Origin: Mesorhizobium sp. M4B.F.Ca.ET.058.02.1.1
GTDB lineage: Bacteria > Pseudomonadota > Alphaproteobacteria > Rhizobiales > Rhizobiaceae
Direction: 5' to 3'
Assembly: GCF_003952505.1 (NCBI RefSeq)
Contig: NZ_CP034450.1
Span: 4,898,001-4,962,000, forward strand
DNA: 64,000 nucleotides
Below the pieces are notes generated by a model. The model was not told the origin of the DNA, did no database searches, and worked only from the letters and a program-made list of their open reading frames with translations. Every line of letters starts with the position of its first letter. The first letter of the stretch is position 1. The translations under genes were made by a program, and so were the position numbers. This document shows, in pieces, positions 41,729-50,956 of this stretch.

Positions 41729-41998
41729 ATGGACGACGAAAACGAACGCGCGGCCCGCGCGAAAAAGGGCAACCCGTTTCTCAGCACAGCCCAAGCCGCC
41801 TTCTATATCGGGCTCTCCCAGCGCACGCTCGAAAAGATGCGGCTCAAGGGCGGCGGCCCGAAATTCCGCAAGCACGGCCGCTATGTCCGCTATCACATCG
41901 ACGAACTCGACCATTGGTCGAAAGGACACCCGCAGCACTCCATCGCCGGCGATGGCAAGGCCGGTTCCGGCCAGGGCGGCACGGGAGGCCGTTCATGA
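41729..41998 (+). CDS. Small HTH protein (excisionase/MerR-like), RdfS-type candidate
   Basis: An 89-residue DNA-binding protein. The helix-turn-helix is FLSTAQAAFYIGLSQRTLEKMRLKGGGPKFRKHGRYVRYHIDELDHW (about residues 16-62), the HTH_17 form found in excisionases. In the M. loti R7A symbiosis island the recombination directionality factor RdfS is encoded just before traF. The same position and fold here make an RdfS role plausible. The stop overlaps the traF start (ATGA). Ribosome site AACGAGGATCATC. Confidence 0.82.
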   Translation: MDDENERAARAKKGNPFLSTAQAAFYIGLSQRTLEKMRLKGGGPKFRKHGRYVRYHIDELDHWSKGHPQHSIAGDGKAGSGQGGTGGRS

Positions 41999-42543
41999 GG
42001 CGGCGCCCTTCCATCCATCTGATCGGCAGCCGCCTGAGGCGTGTTCGAGCCCGTAAGACGGTCGCCTTGGCCGCGGCCGGTCTCGGTCTTTTGGGCTTCA
42101 CGGCGCTGGGAAAGCCCGCCCCTTGGCTGGTCTGGAACGCCTCGGCCAGCGCGCCGATCGGCCTTTACCGCATCGCTGCGGGAGCGCTGGCGCGTGGCGA
42201 TCTCGTGCTCGTGCGCCCGCCTGAATACGCGGCGTATCTCGCCGCCGAGCGCAGCTATCTGCCTCGCAATGTGCCGCTGGCAAAACGTCTTGCAGCGCTG
42301 CCGGACGATAATGTCTGCGCCTTCAATGACGCCATCATCATCGGCGGCGACATCGTCGCGCGCCGGCTCAAAATCGACGCCGAAGGCCGACCTTTGCCAT
42401 GGTGGAACGGCTGCCGAGCGCTCGGGGATAACGAGGTTTTCCTGCTCGGCAGCGACAAAAACCGCTCCTTCGACAGCCGCTATTTCGGGCCTGTTCCCAC
42501 TCAAAATGTCATCGGGAGGCTCGTACCACTATGGACCGAGTGA
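41995..42543 (+). CDS. traF: Conjugative-transfer signal peptidase TraF
   Basis: An S26-family peptidase of 182 residues that processes (cyclises) pilin in IncP/Ti-type systems. It has one N-terminal membrane helix (TVALAAAGLGLLGFTAL), then NASASAPIGLYRI with the catalytic Ser. LAKRLAALPDDNVC has the general-base Lys. The end, FLLGSDKNRSFDSRYFGPVPTQNVIGRLVPLW, is the conserved box E. It is coupled to the HTH gene by ATGA and overlaps the next gene by 13 bases. Confidence 0.92.
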   Translation: MRRRPSIHLIGSRLRRVRARKTVALAAAGLGLLGFTALGKPAPWLVWNASASAPIGLYRIAAGALARGDLVLVRPPEYAAYLAAERSYLPRNVPLAKRLAALPDDNVCAFNDAIIIGGDIVARRLKIDAEGRPLPWWNGCRALGDNEVFLLGSDKNRSFDSRYFGPVPTQNVIGRLVPLWTE

Positions 42544-43214
42544 CCCTCCTCTTGTTGGGCATGATCGCCATTGCGCCATGCGCCTGTTCCGCCTCGACCG
42601 GCGCTGAGCCGGTCGCCATCTCCCAAAGTCCGCAGCTGCGAAAGTGGCAGACGTTGGTATCGGAAGCAAGCCGGCGCTTCCATATTCCCCAAGCCTGGAT
42701 CTATGCCGTCATGGCTGCCGAAAGCGGCGGCAAGACAATGCGCGGCGGCCGCCCCATCACCTCCCCCGCTGGCGCCATGGGCCTCATGCAGGTGATGCCC
42801 GGCACCTATGAAGAGATGCGGGTCGAACACGGCCTTGGGCCTAACCCCCACGATCCGCGCGACAATATCCTGGCCGGCACGGCCTATCTCAGTGCCATGT
42901 ATGACCGCTTCGGATTTCCTGGCCTGTTTGGCGCCTACAATGCCGGTCCCGAGCGCTACGACGAGCATTTGAAGCGTGGCAAACCGCTGCCAGAAGAGAC
43001 CGTCGAGTACCTCGACCAACTCAAGGCGGCCGGAGTTTCGGCGGCCGACATCGAGGCGTTCGAAAGCCAATCTGTCGCTCCAAAGGCGCAAATCGCTCCT
43101 CTCGGACGGTCGCTGTTCTTCATTCATGACGGTGTTCACTCAGGCGTGCGAAACGGCGATCTCTTCGTGCCGCTCGGCAAGGACGGCGCGCAGCCGAAGG
43201 AGCCGGTGCGTTAG
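42531..43214 (+). CDS. Lytic transglycosylase of the transfer apparatus (TrbN/VirB1-like)
   Basis: A 227-residue cell-wall hydrolase opening the peptidoglycan for the type IV channel. The N-terminal signal or lipoprotein signal is MDRVTLLLLGMIAIAPCACSAS. The SLT domain contains IYAVMAAESGGKTM with the catalytic Glu, SPAGAMGLMQVMPGTYEEM, PRDNILAGTAYLSAMYDRFG and AYNAGPERYDE. It overlaps traF and precedes the relaxase gene, the standard order. Confidence 0.92.
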   Translation: MDRVTLLLLGMIAIAPCACSASTGAEPVAISQSPQLRKWQTLVSEASRRFHIPQAWIYAVMAAESGGKTMRGGRPITSPAGAMGLMQVMPGTYEEMRVEHGLGPNPHDPRDNILAGTAYLSAMYDRFGFPGLFGAYNAGPERYDEHLKRGKPLPEETVEYLDQLKAAGVSAADIEAFESQSVAPKAQIAPLGRSLFFIHDGVHSGVRNGDLFVPLGKDGAQPKEPVR

Positions 43215-43270
43215 CCATGGCGGACGGGGGCGCGTCTGGCGGGGCTGGGCGCGGAAGGCAAGATAAAGGT

Positions 43271-43289
43271 ACCGCCTCCAGGAGGCGGT
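43271..43289. other. Strong hairpin between lytic transglycosylase and relaxase genes
   Basis: ACCGCCTCC-A-GGAGGCGGT is a perfect 9-base inverted repeat. It may attenuate transcription or belong to the oriT region, which in related ICEs lies near the relaxase gene. There is only a short T-poor tail, so a simple terminator is less likely. Confidence 0.5.
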
Positions 43290-43392
43290 TAAATCTTTGT
43301 CTGCACATCGTTTTTCCGGGAGGCTGCCGCCGGTGCCAAGAGGGTTTGACGTGTAAGTGTCTGATTTTGCTTGATATGTCTGGGAGGCTCGC

Positions 43393-45363
43393 ATTAAGGA
43401 TGACGAGTTCAGGCCGAAGCTCGGCAAAATCGGGTCGCGCGGCTCGAAGGCCGGCAAACGCTATGCCGGCCAGGTTCGTGCGGCGATCAACCGGGCTGGC
43501 GGCCGGCCGCAACGCGGTGGTCGCTTCACAGGAAGCCGGACAGGGCGCGGCGGGGCGGCCGCCGCACTGCTGAAATCGCGCGACCGGTATGCCGCCTTCC
43601 GCCAGCGCCGGGTGATCGTCAAGGCGCGGGTCGTCAAGCTCGCCGGCAAGGGCGCGGACGGGGCGCGTGCCCATCTACGCTATCTTCAGCGCGACGGGGT
43701 CACCCGCGAAGGTGAACCTGGCGAGCTCTACGGCGCCGACAGCGGCCGCGTCGACGGCAAGGCGTTCATCGATCGCGCGGACGGCGACCGCCATCAGTTC
43801 CGCTTCATCGTCGCTGCCGAAGACGGCATCGAGTACGACGACCTCAAGGCGCTGACGCGGCGGCTCATGGCGCAGATGCAGGAAGACCTCGGCACGAAGC
43901 TCGACTGGGTCGCGGTCGATCATTTCAACACCGGCCACCCGCACAGCCACATCATCGTCCGTGGCAGGGACGACCGTGGCGAGAACCTGGTCATCGCGCG
44001 CGAATATATCTCATCTGGCATCCGCGAGCGGGCGGCCGAGCTGGTCAGCCTCGATCTCGGTCCGCGAACCGACCGCGAGATTGAGCTTCGCCTGCGCCGG
44101 GAAATGGAGCAGGAACGCTTCACCAGCATCGACCGTCGGCTGCTCAGCATGCGTGATGATGACGGCCTGGTCTCGCCGGGCGGTCCCGACGCCATTCGCC
44201 AGACGCTGCACCAGGGACGGCTGCGCAAGCTCGAGCGGATGGGTCTGGCCGCGGAGGTCGGCGCTGGCTCCTGGCGCCTCGACGATGAGCTCGAAGCCAC
44301 GCTGCGCCGCACCGGCGAACGCGGCGACATCATCAAGACCATGCACCGCGAACTGACCGGCAAGGGGCTTGCCCGCAGGGCCGCCGACTGGGTGATCCAC
44401 GATCGATCCGGCGAGCCCGTCCAGTCTCTCGTCGGTCGCGTTGTCGCGCGTGGACTGGCCGACGAGATCAATGACCGCCATTACATGATCGTCGACGCCG
44501 TCGACGGTAAGAGCCATTGGATCAACATCGGTAGAGGCGAGGCGATGGAAACGATGCCTAATGGCTGCATCGTGCGTGTCGCGCCAAGGAACACCGAGCC
44601 GAGGCAGGTCGATCGTACCATCGCCGAAATCGCCGCCGCGCATGGCGGCCGTTACGACGTCGATATGCACCTGAAGCATGACCCATCCGCCACCGAGAGC
44701 TTTGCGCGAACGCATGTGCGGCGGCTGGAGGCGATCCGCCGCGCGACCGGCGGCGTCGAGCGAGAGCCGAACGGCACCTGGCTCATCGCGCCGGACCATC
44801 TCGATCGCGTCGCGAATTATGAGGGCCAGCGGGCCAGGGCCGAGCCTGTCGTTGCCGACAAGCTCTCCTCAATGGCGCTGGAGCGACAGGTCAGCTTCAA
44901 CGGCGCCACCTGGCTCGACCGGGAGCTGGTTGCCGATAGACCCGAGCCTTTGCACGGATCCGGCTTCGGCCGCGACGTGAGAGAGGCGCAAGCTCGCCGG
45001 CGGCAGTGGCTGATCGCGCAAGGCCTCGCGCATAAAGAACAGGATGGGATCGTCTATCGAGCCAACATGCTTTCGATCCTGCGCCAGCGAGAACTGAACC
45101 GTGTTGCTGGCCAACTGTCGGAGGAACTTGGCCTGCCCTATGCCGAAGCGCGATCCGGAGGACGAGTAGAGGGTACGCTCCGCCGCTCCGTCGAGCTTGC
45201 CAGCGGAAAATATGCCGTCGTTGAAAAGTCGCGCGAGTTCACGCTGGTGCCATGGCGGCCGGTGCTTGAGCGCCATGTGGGCAAGGAGGTCTCCGGTGTC
45301 GTAAGTGGGGAGGGGATTTCATGGACCGTCGGCCGGCAAAGGAGCGGACCTGGTGTTTCGTGA
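43393..45363 (+). CDS. rlxS: VirD2/RlxS-type relaxase (DUF3363), apparent ATT start
   Basis: Nicks oriT and pilots DNA during transfer. The homologous frame is open from 43375 and carries KDDEFRPKLGKIGSRGSKAGKRYAGQV, the normal N-terminus, but no ATG, GTG or TTG lies before it. A perfect ribosome site GGGAGG (43382-43387) is followed five bases later by ATT AAG GAT, so ATT at 43393 takes the place of the start. From there the protein has 656 residues. GTG 43612 would cut off 73 conserved residues. The metal-binding histidines are in HFNTGHPHSHIIVRG (about 177-186), a Tyr is in RYLQRDG, and the DUF3363 part follows. The last residues GRQRSGPGVS are duplicated at 49.3 kb. Confidence 0.88.
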   Translation: MKDDEFRPKLGKIGSRGSKAGKRYAGQVRAAINRAGGRPQRGGRFTGSRTGRGGAAAALLKSRDRYAAFRQRRVIVKARVVKLAGKGADGARAHLRYLQRDGVTREGEPGELYGADSGRVDGKAFIDRADGDRHQFRFIVAAEDGIEYDDLKALTRRLMAQMQEDLGTKLDWVAVDHFNTGHPHSHIIVRGRDDRGENLVIAREYISSGIRERAAELVSLDLGPRTDREIELRLRREMEQERFTSIDRRLLSMRDDDGLVSPGGPDAIRQTLHQGRLRKLERMGLAAEVGAGSWRLDDELEATLRRTGERGDIIKTMHRELTGKGLARRAADWVIHDRSGEPVQSLVGRVVARGLADEINDRHYMIVDAVDGKSHWINIGRGEAMETMPNGCIVRVAPRNTEPRQVDRTIAEIAAAHGGRYDVDMHLKHDPSATESFARTHVRRLEAIRRATGGVEREPNGTWLIAPDHLDRVANYEGQRARAEPVVADKLSSMALERQVSFNGATWLDRELVADRPEPLHGSGFGRDVREAQARRRQWLIAQGLAHKEQDGIVYRANMLSILRQRELNRVAGQLSEELGLPYAEARSGGRVEGTLRRSVELASGKYAVVEKSREFTLVPWRPVLERHVGKEVSGVVSGEGISWTVGRQRSGPGVS

Positions 45364-45718
45364 GATGGTGTACAGCTTTTTAGCCAGCGGCGCGGGCAGC
45401 CATGCGAGCCCGCGTAGACCTTATGGCCGCACGCCCGCAATCGGTCGCATGGACCTGCCAGGCGGGGCGGCTTTGGAGCGTTCGGACCCGACACGCTGCG
45501 TGAGTGGCCAGACTTCGAGCGCTCGAAGATGCGGACTGTTGTCTGCTGGCCGGCGTTATTCCGGCTGGCCTATGACCGCGGCGCAACAGTTCACCGCTGA
45601 AGTTGCCACGGGCGAACATCGACAAGAGAAAAAACACCATTGCGCGATACAAATCGCCGTTGAAAGCGTTTAGGTTGCATGCGCTTCGCCAAGTAAACGG
45701 ATACCCCAGAAGAGAGCC
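45364..45718. other. Junction region after the relaxase gene, no gene recognised
   Basis: About 350 bases between the relaxase stop and the AAA+ gene. No conserved frame was recognised. It should contain the promoter of the AAA/protease pair and one border of the inserted cargo. Confidence 0.4.
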
Positions 45719-46705
45719 ATGACCACGGCCCGCCATATCGTGACGCTGCTTAAAAGCCACATTGCCGGCGACGAGGATCGTTTCCTCTCTATCGCGATGC
45801 AGCTTGCTGCGCATGAGGCACGTCAAGGCCATGGTAAGCTTGCTCAGGAGCTCAAGGATCTGGTCGACGCAGCCAAGAGCAGGGACGCCCGGATTGTCAA
45901 GAGCAGTCGGCCGGTTCCCCTTTTTCAGCCAAAGGGCGAGCTCGCAGGGCTCCTGCATGTGCGCTATCCGGACCTGCGACTGACCGACATGATTTTGCCG
46001 GACAGTCTGCGCTCGCGCCTGCACCGCGTGCTGGGAGAGCAGCGCCAACAAGCAAGCTTGCGCGAGCACGGGCTTGTTCCCCGTCGCAAACTGCTTCTGG
46101 TCGGCCCGCCAGGATCAGGCAAGACGATGACCGCATCGGCATTGGCCGGGGAGCTTCATCTGCCCCTTTTCACGATCGTCCTCGATGGTTTGATCACCAA
46201 GTTCATGGGAGAGACTGCCGGAAAGCTGCGGCTTGTTTTTGATGCAATGCAGGCGACGCGGGGCGTCTACTTCTTTGACGAATTCGATGCCATCGGCGCG
46301 CGTCGAGGCGAACGCCAGGATGTTGGCGAGATTCGGCGCGTGCTGAATTCGTTTCTGCAGTTTCTCGAGCAAGACGACAGCCACAGCCTGATTATTGCGG
46401 CAACAAATCATCCCGAGCTGCTCGACAGAGCTTTGTTCCGCCGTTTCGACGATGTCATCGAATACGCCGTGCCCGATCGGCCGATTATAGAGGCGCTGCT
46501 TCGGGCTCGACTCGACCGCTTCGACACCAGAGGGCTTGCCTGGAACGAGGCGATCTCTCAGGCAGAGAGACTGTCGCAGGCCGAGATCACGCGCGCGGCC
46601 GACGACGCTGCAAAAACCATCATATTGCGGGGGGGGAAGCGGATCACCTCGGAAGCGCTCATCGACGCTCTGAAGGAACGCCGGCAGGCGTCGCTGTTTG
46701 AGTAG
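45719..46705 (+). CDS. AAA+ ATPase partnered with subtilisin-like protease
   Basis: A 328-residue AAA+ ATPase. Residues 1-115 form a helical N-terminal domain. Walker A is GPPGSGKT (129-136), Walker B is YFFDEFD (184-190), sensor 1 is IIAATNHPELL, and the arginine-finger region is ALFRRFDDVIEY. It resembles SpoVK/FtsH-type ATPases and is likely to remodel or gate the activity of a partner protein. The next gene, 17 bases downstream on the same strand, encodes a large S8 protease; AAA/S8 pairs recur in bacterial accessory regions and are suspected defence or toxin-antitoxin-like modules. That role is inference. Confidence 0.88.
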   Translation: MTTARHIVTLLKSHIAGDEDRFLSIAMQLAAHEARQGHGKLAQELKDLVDAAKSRDARIVKSSRPVPLFQPKGELAGLLHVRYPDLRLTDMILPDSLRSRLHRVLGEQRQQASLREHGLVPRRKLLLVGPPGSGKTMTASALAGELHLPLFTIVLDGLITKFMGETAGKLRLVFDAMQATRGVYFFDEFDAIGARRGERQDVGEIRRVLNSFLQFLEQDDSHSLIIAATNHPELLDRALFRRFDDVIEYAVPDRPIIEALLRARLDRFDTRGLAWNEAISQAERLSQAEITRAADDAAKTIILRGGKRITSEALIDALKERRQASLFE

Positions 46706-46722
46706 CGACAGCACAGATCATA

Positions 46723-49191
46723 ATGGCAGACGATTTTCCGCGCGACCGCGCCCATATCCACCTTCGCAACAACGGCATTCGGGAAGCCTATCGGCGGCCC
46801 AACCAACTTATACATGCACCGCCGCTGCCGGCGCGTGATCGGGCGTCGCATGCTGCGGCCTTGACGCAATCCATCGAACAAGCGGTCGAAAGTGCACGCC
46901 AGCAGATTGCGGCGCGTGACCCCCAGCTGTCGGTCGGCACGCCTGGCTTTTACCTCGCGATCGATCTGCCCATGTCCGGACGGGCGGCCCTCGACCAGTT
47001 GGCCGATCGTCGCCAGCACATGGAGCTGGTCGCCGTCCATGAGCCAACTCAACCCGGTGCTCCCATCACAGCGTCGGTGTTCCTGCCGCAAAGCGCGCAA
47101 GCCTATTATTTGCGGAAAGTCGAGGCGTATCGAGACGTTGATACTGACCGCGGCAGACCGCGCAACGAGCCGCTCGTCTCCCGCATGGAGACAGTCAGGC
47201 TGGCGACTGCACGATCGTTGTTTACCGACCACGACGACCTCTTCCCCCAGGCCGCTGACGAGCAGGTGTGGTGGGAAGTCTGGCTGCGCGACGGTCGCCG
47301 CGAGAACTTCGAGCACATTGCCGAAGCCCTGAACATCACTTTGCGCACGCATGCGGTTAGGTTTCCGGAGCGGGTGGTCATGCTGGCCCTCGCCAGCACG
47401 GCAATGCTCGACCGCATGATTGCGCACAGCGATGTCGTCGCCGAGCTGCGGCGCGCGAAGGATACGCCGTCCTTCTTCCTGGGCCTTGGCGGCGCGGAGC
47501 AAAGGGACTGGAGCGACGAGCTTCTCGGGCGCGTCAGACCGCCTCAATCCGATATTGCGGTCTGCATTCTCGACAGCGGCGTGCGTCGCACCCACCCGTT
47601 GATCGAACCCGCACTTGCCGTTTAAGACTGGCACACCGTCAAACCGGCATGGGGCAGCGACGACACACCTGCGTGGAGCGGCCACGGGACGCGAATGGCA
47701 GGTGTCGGCCTGTACGGTGATCTGGTCCCGCTCCTGGTCGGAGGCGATCCAGTTCCATTGCCCTTTCGGCTGGAGAGTGTTCGTATCCTTCCGCCAGAAG
47801 ACGAGGCAAACGATCCAGAACTCTATGGCGCGATCACCGCGGAAGCGATCGCCCGCGCCGAGGTGCAGGCGCCGGAGCGCCGCCGCGCGATCGCAATGGC
47901 TGTGACAAGCGCCAGTCCGGCGCGTGGAAGGCCCACATCGTGGTCTGCCGCTATCGACCAACTCTGTTTCGAAGAGGAACAGCGACGCTTGATCGTTCTC
48001 TCTGCCGGCAACATCGGCGATGACCTCATGCCGGCCGAGCATTTGACGCGCAACGATCTGGAAGCAGTCGATGATCCTTCTCAGGCCTGGAATGCGCTGA
48101 CGGTCGGCGCTTTCACAGAAAAGGTCGATATCATTGACACCGACTTTTCGGGCTACGCTCCGATCGCGCCGGTCGGCGAGCTCTCGCCGCGCAGTCGCAC
48201 TTCGGTCGTTTGGGACAGGCAGTGGCCGGTGAAGCCCGAGGTCGTCTTCGAAGGCGGCAATCTCGCCCATGACGGTGTGTTGCCCGGCGAGCCGATCGAC
48301 GATCTGCAGATATTGACCACTTTCTGTCGACCCGAACTGCGCCACTTCACCACCCTCGGAGATACGAGCGCGGCAACGGCCCATGCCGCACGGATGGCGG
48401 GACTAATTCTATCAGCGCGCCCCGAGCTGTGGCCTGAATCGGTTCGCGCCCTGATCGTCCACTCGGCCGAATGGACTCCGGCGATGCGCGCACGCATCGA
48501 TGCGTGCAACGGAGCGAAGGGCGAGATCCAGGCGCTCGTGCGGCGCTATGGTTACGGCGTGCCAGATCTTGGGCGCGCGCTTCTGTCAACGGTGAACGAC
48601 CTCACGCTTATCGTTGAAGATGAGCTTCAGCCTTTCCAGCGCGAGGGCGGCGCGGCTGCCAAAACGCGTGACATGAAGCTGCATCGCCTGCCTTGGCCGA
48701 AGGAGCAGCTCGCGGCGCTCGGCGCTGCCCAGGTCGAGCTCCGCGTCACGCTGTCCTATTTCATCGAACCCAACCCCGGTGAACGCGGATGGACCCGCCG
48801 GCATCGTTACGCGTCCCATGGTCTTCGGTTCAGAGTAAAGTCAGCGACCGAGACAGTCGACGAATTCCGAGCCCGCATCAATCAGGCCGCTCGGGACGAG
48901 GAGGAAGGGGCGCCTGCTGGAGGCGGAGAAGAGTGGCTGCTCGGCACCTTCCGCGATCGCGGCTCGTTGCACGCCGATTTCTGGTCGGGCAGCGCCGCCG
49001 ATCTCGCCGAGCGTGACGCGATCGGCGTGTTCCCGGTCGGGGGCTGGTGGAAGGAGAAGCCTTACCTGGAACGCGTCGACGCTCTGGCTCGGTACGCCCT
49101 GATTGTGACGATTCGGGCGCCTGGGGTCGATGTTGACATCTTCACACCCGTCGAAGCAGCCCTGACTGTCGAGACGTCGGTCGAGACCTGA
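46723..49191 (+). pseudogene. Large S8 (subtilisin-like) peptidase interrupted by one stop codon
   Basis: One continuous frame of 822 codons broken only by a TAA at 47623-47625. The N-terminal 270 residues are a non-catalytic domain. The catalytic Asp is D284 (CILDSGVRRTHPLI), before the stop. His321 (WSGHGTRMAG), the oxyanion Asn430 (VLSAGNIG) and Ser549 (GDTSAATAHAARMAG) all follow it. About 250 residues of C-terminal domain come after. No frameshift is needed, and homology continues across the stop (PALAV-stop-DWHTVKPAWG). As written the triad is split and the product inactive unless the stop is read through or is an error. The partner AAA+ gene is intact. Confidence 0.85.
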
Positions 49192-49237
49192 TGCAGCACT
49201 GTCCAAACCGGCCAACAACGGAGGTTTGACCAGCCTC

Positions 49238-49333
49238 TGGTGCCATGGCGGCTGGTGCTGGATCATCACGTCGGCACGGGATCATGCGCGGAGGACGATA
49301 GGCCGGCAAAGGAGCGGGCCAAGCGTGTCATAA
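49238..49333 (+). pseudogene. Second copy of relaxase gene 3' end
   Basis: CTGGTGCCATGGCGGC-T/C-GGTGCT recurs from the relaxase 3' end (45245), and the terminal codons IGRQRSGPSVS-stop (ending 49333) match GRQRSGPGVS-stop at 45363. Between them the copy is degraded and out of frame. It marks the far side of the AAA/protease insertion. Confidence 0.75.
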
Positions 49334-49423
49334 TGGCGCCCATGGTCACGCCCACAAGCCGCGCCCCCTGCGTCTACGGAGAGGTGCGCGTCTGCTTAGG
49401 CGGCCGAGACATCGCTTACCTGA

Positions 49424-50953
49424 TCAACGCGCTCCGTATTTGCGCCTGTAAGCGGCAATGAAATCGTCGTCGCTACAGATGCAGCGGCCGCTGGAGTCCT
49501 TGGCCTTCGGATCGTGCAAGTGAGAGCCAAGGGGGCGCAGAAGATTCACCCGAGTGCTCGTCGTCGGGCTCATGGGAAACCCCGCACTATGCTTGACCAA
49601 ATCCGCGGCAAGCATAATCCCGGCAAGCACCGACTGAAAGGCCATCGGAACCACAGTTCGAACGCGGCGACTTCCTTCGCTAAGCTGGAACACCAGACCG
49701 CCGCAGATAGCCTGCTGATAAAAGGAGCGCAGGGGCTGGCCGACAAACGGGGCTAGCGGTTCAAACGGCACAGCCATCGCTGTAGCCACGCGAACTACAA
49801 AGTCGTTGGGAACTCCGGCATTTGTCTGCAGGAGCGTTTTCACCTGCTCGTGTGCTTCCGGTATTCCGAGTTCCTCGGCAATCAGCTGGTGCTCGTCCTT
49901 GGATTTTCCGGATGGCAGGTACATGCAACAAAGGCAAGCCTGGCCGTCATCGAAACCATGCCGGGAGATACCGAGATCGTGCTCCTGCATCCAAGCGTTT
50001 GCGATCCATCGCGGCAGTGCACCTTGGACAGCCAGACGGTCGGCGGCGGTGTCAAGCGCCACACCCACTTGGTCTAAGACCCAATTGCCCCGGCGCGCAA
50101 CATATTCTGCCCACGTCAGAGGGTGCGCCTCGACCTCAAGGCCAGTCGATCTAAGGGCGGTGGCTGCAAGAACCGCCTTGGACATACCAATCTCCGCCTG
50201 GCCGGCCAATGCGTAGCGCTGCAGGTTTGAGAGTTCGATCGCTTCGTGATCGATTACATGCAGACGACCCTTGAGATCGGGTTGTCTCGCTAGCGCCCAA
50301 AGCGAGCCATGGCCTATCGCACCGAGCCCAACGAGGTGGGTTTCGCCAAGGTCGACTGGGAAGTCGATCGGGCCAGCCTCCCCGGCTTTGGTCTTGTCGT
50401 AGCTGCATAGCGAGAGGTCGATGGTTTCGTCCAACTCGGCGCCGGTCAACTGGGCGGCGAAGATAGTTCGAAAGACGTTGGCGGCGCCGAAGCAACTGGC
50501 GGCGCCAGCTCCAAAAGGCAGCAGACTTGGGCCAGAGCCCACCGGGTCCGTACGCGACAGCTTTGCCGCCCAACCGTCCGATCCCACGAAAAAGATCGGG
50601 CACCGGAGTGATGGGCGCGTTACCCCTGCAACGACGCAGACGGTGGCAGACTTGCCGGAACGCCGGATGCCGACTTTTGGATTGATCGACTTTGCCAAGC
50701 GCTCCAGCGCTTGGGCTTGAGAGCTCGCCGCGCTGTCCAGCGGGAGTATCGCCAGAACCGGGTAGAGCCTAGCGAGCAATCTCACCGCAAGATCTAGTGT
50801 CGCCTGGCCTTCGGCGCAGGAAGCGGCCTGATGGTCGAAGGCGACTGCCACGACCTGCTTTTCAAGAGCTGCTTTGAAGTCTCCCAGATGAAAATCGGCC
50901 AGGACCTGAGATGCCGCCGTGGCGGCACGATCGATGAAGTTAGCGAATGCCAT
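49424..50953 (-). CDS. E1-like (ThiF-fold) activating enzyme of a bacterial ubiquitin-like system
   Basis: A 509-residue protein. Residues 1-200 form an N-terminal domain I cannot assign. The ThiF/E1 adenylation domain follows, with GLGAIGHGSL (nucleotide loop, 209-217), the acidic end of strand 2 (HVIDHEAIELSNLQRYAL) and the E1-type Arg in LQRY. A Cys-rich CLCCMYLP motif and the C-terminal CICSDDD could bind zinc or supply a catalytic Cys. It is the last of four coupled minus-strand genes (Ubl, CEHH protein, JAB, E1). E1s of such operons adenylate the C-terminus of the Ubl for conjugation. It is convergent with the AAA/protease pair. Confidence 0.85.
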   Translation of the reverse strand: MAFANFIDRAATAASQVLADFHLGDFKAALEKQVVAVAFDHQAASCAEGQATLDLAVRLLARLYPVLAILPLDSAASSQAQALERLAKSINPKVGIRRSGKSATVCVVAGVTRPSLRCPIFFVGSDGWAAKLSRTDPVGSGPSLLPFGAGAASCFGAANVFRTIFAAQLTGAELDETIDLSLCSYDKTKAGEAGPIDFPVDLGETHLVGLGAIGHGSLWALARQPDLKGRLHVIDHEAIELSNLQRYALAGQAEIGMSKAVLAATALRSTGLEVEAHPLTWAEYVARRGNWVLDQVGVALDTAADRLAVQGALPRWIANAWMQEHDLGISRHGFDDGQACLCCMYLPSGKSKDEHQLIAEELGIPEAHEQVKTLLQTNAGVPNDFVVRVATAMAVPFEPLAPFVGQPLRSFYQQAICGGLVFQLSEGSRRVRTVVPMAFQSVLAGIMLAADLVKHSAGFPMSPTTSTRVNLLRPLGSHLHDPKAKDSSGRCICSDDDFIAAYRRKYGAR

Positions 50954-50956
50954 TGT

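Noticed and set aside
46558..48384. 608-codon open frame on the minus strand
   Set aside because: It lies antisense to the AAA+ and S8 genes, has no recognisable motifs, and arises from the GC-rich codon pattern of the real genes.
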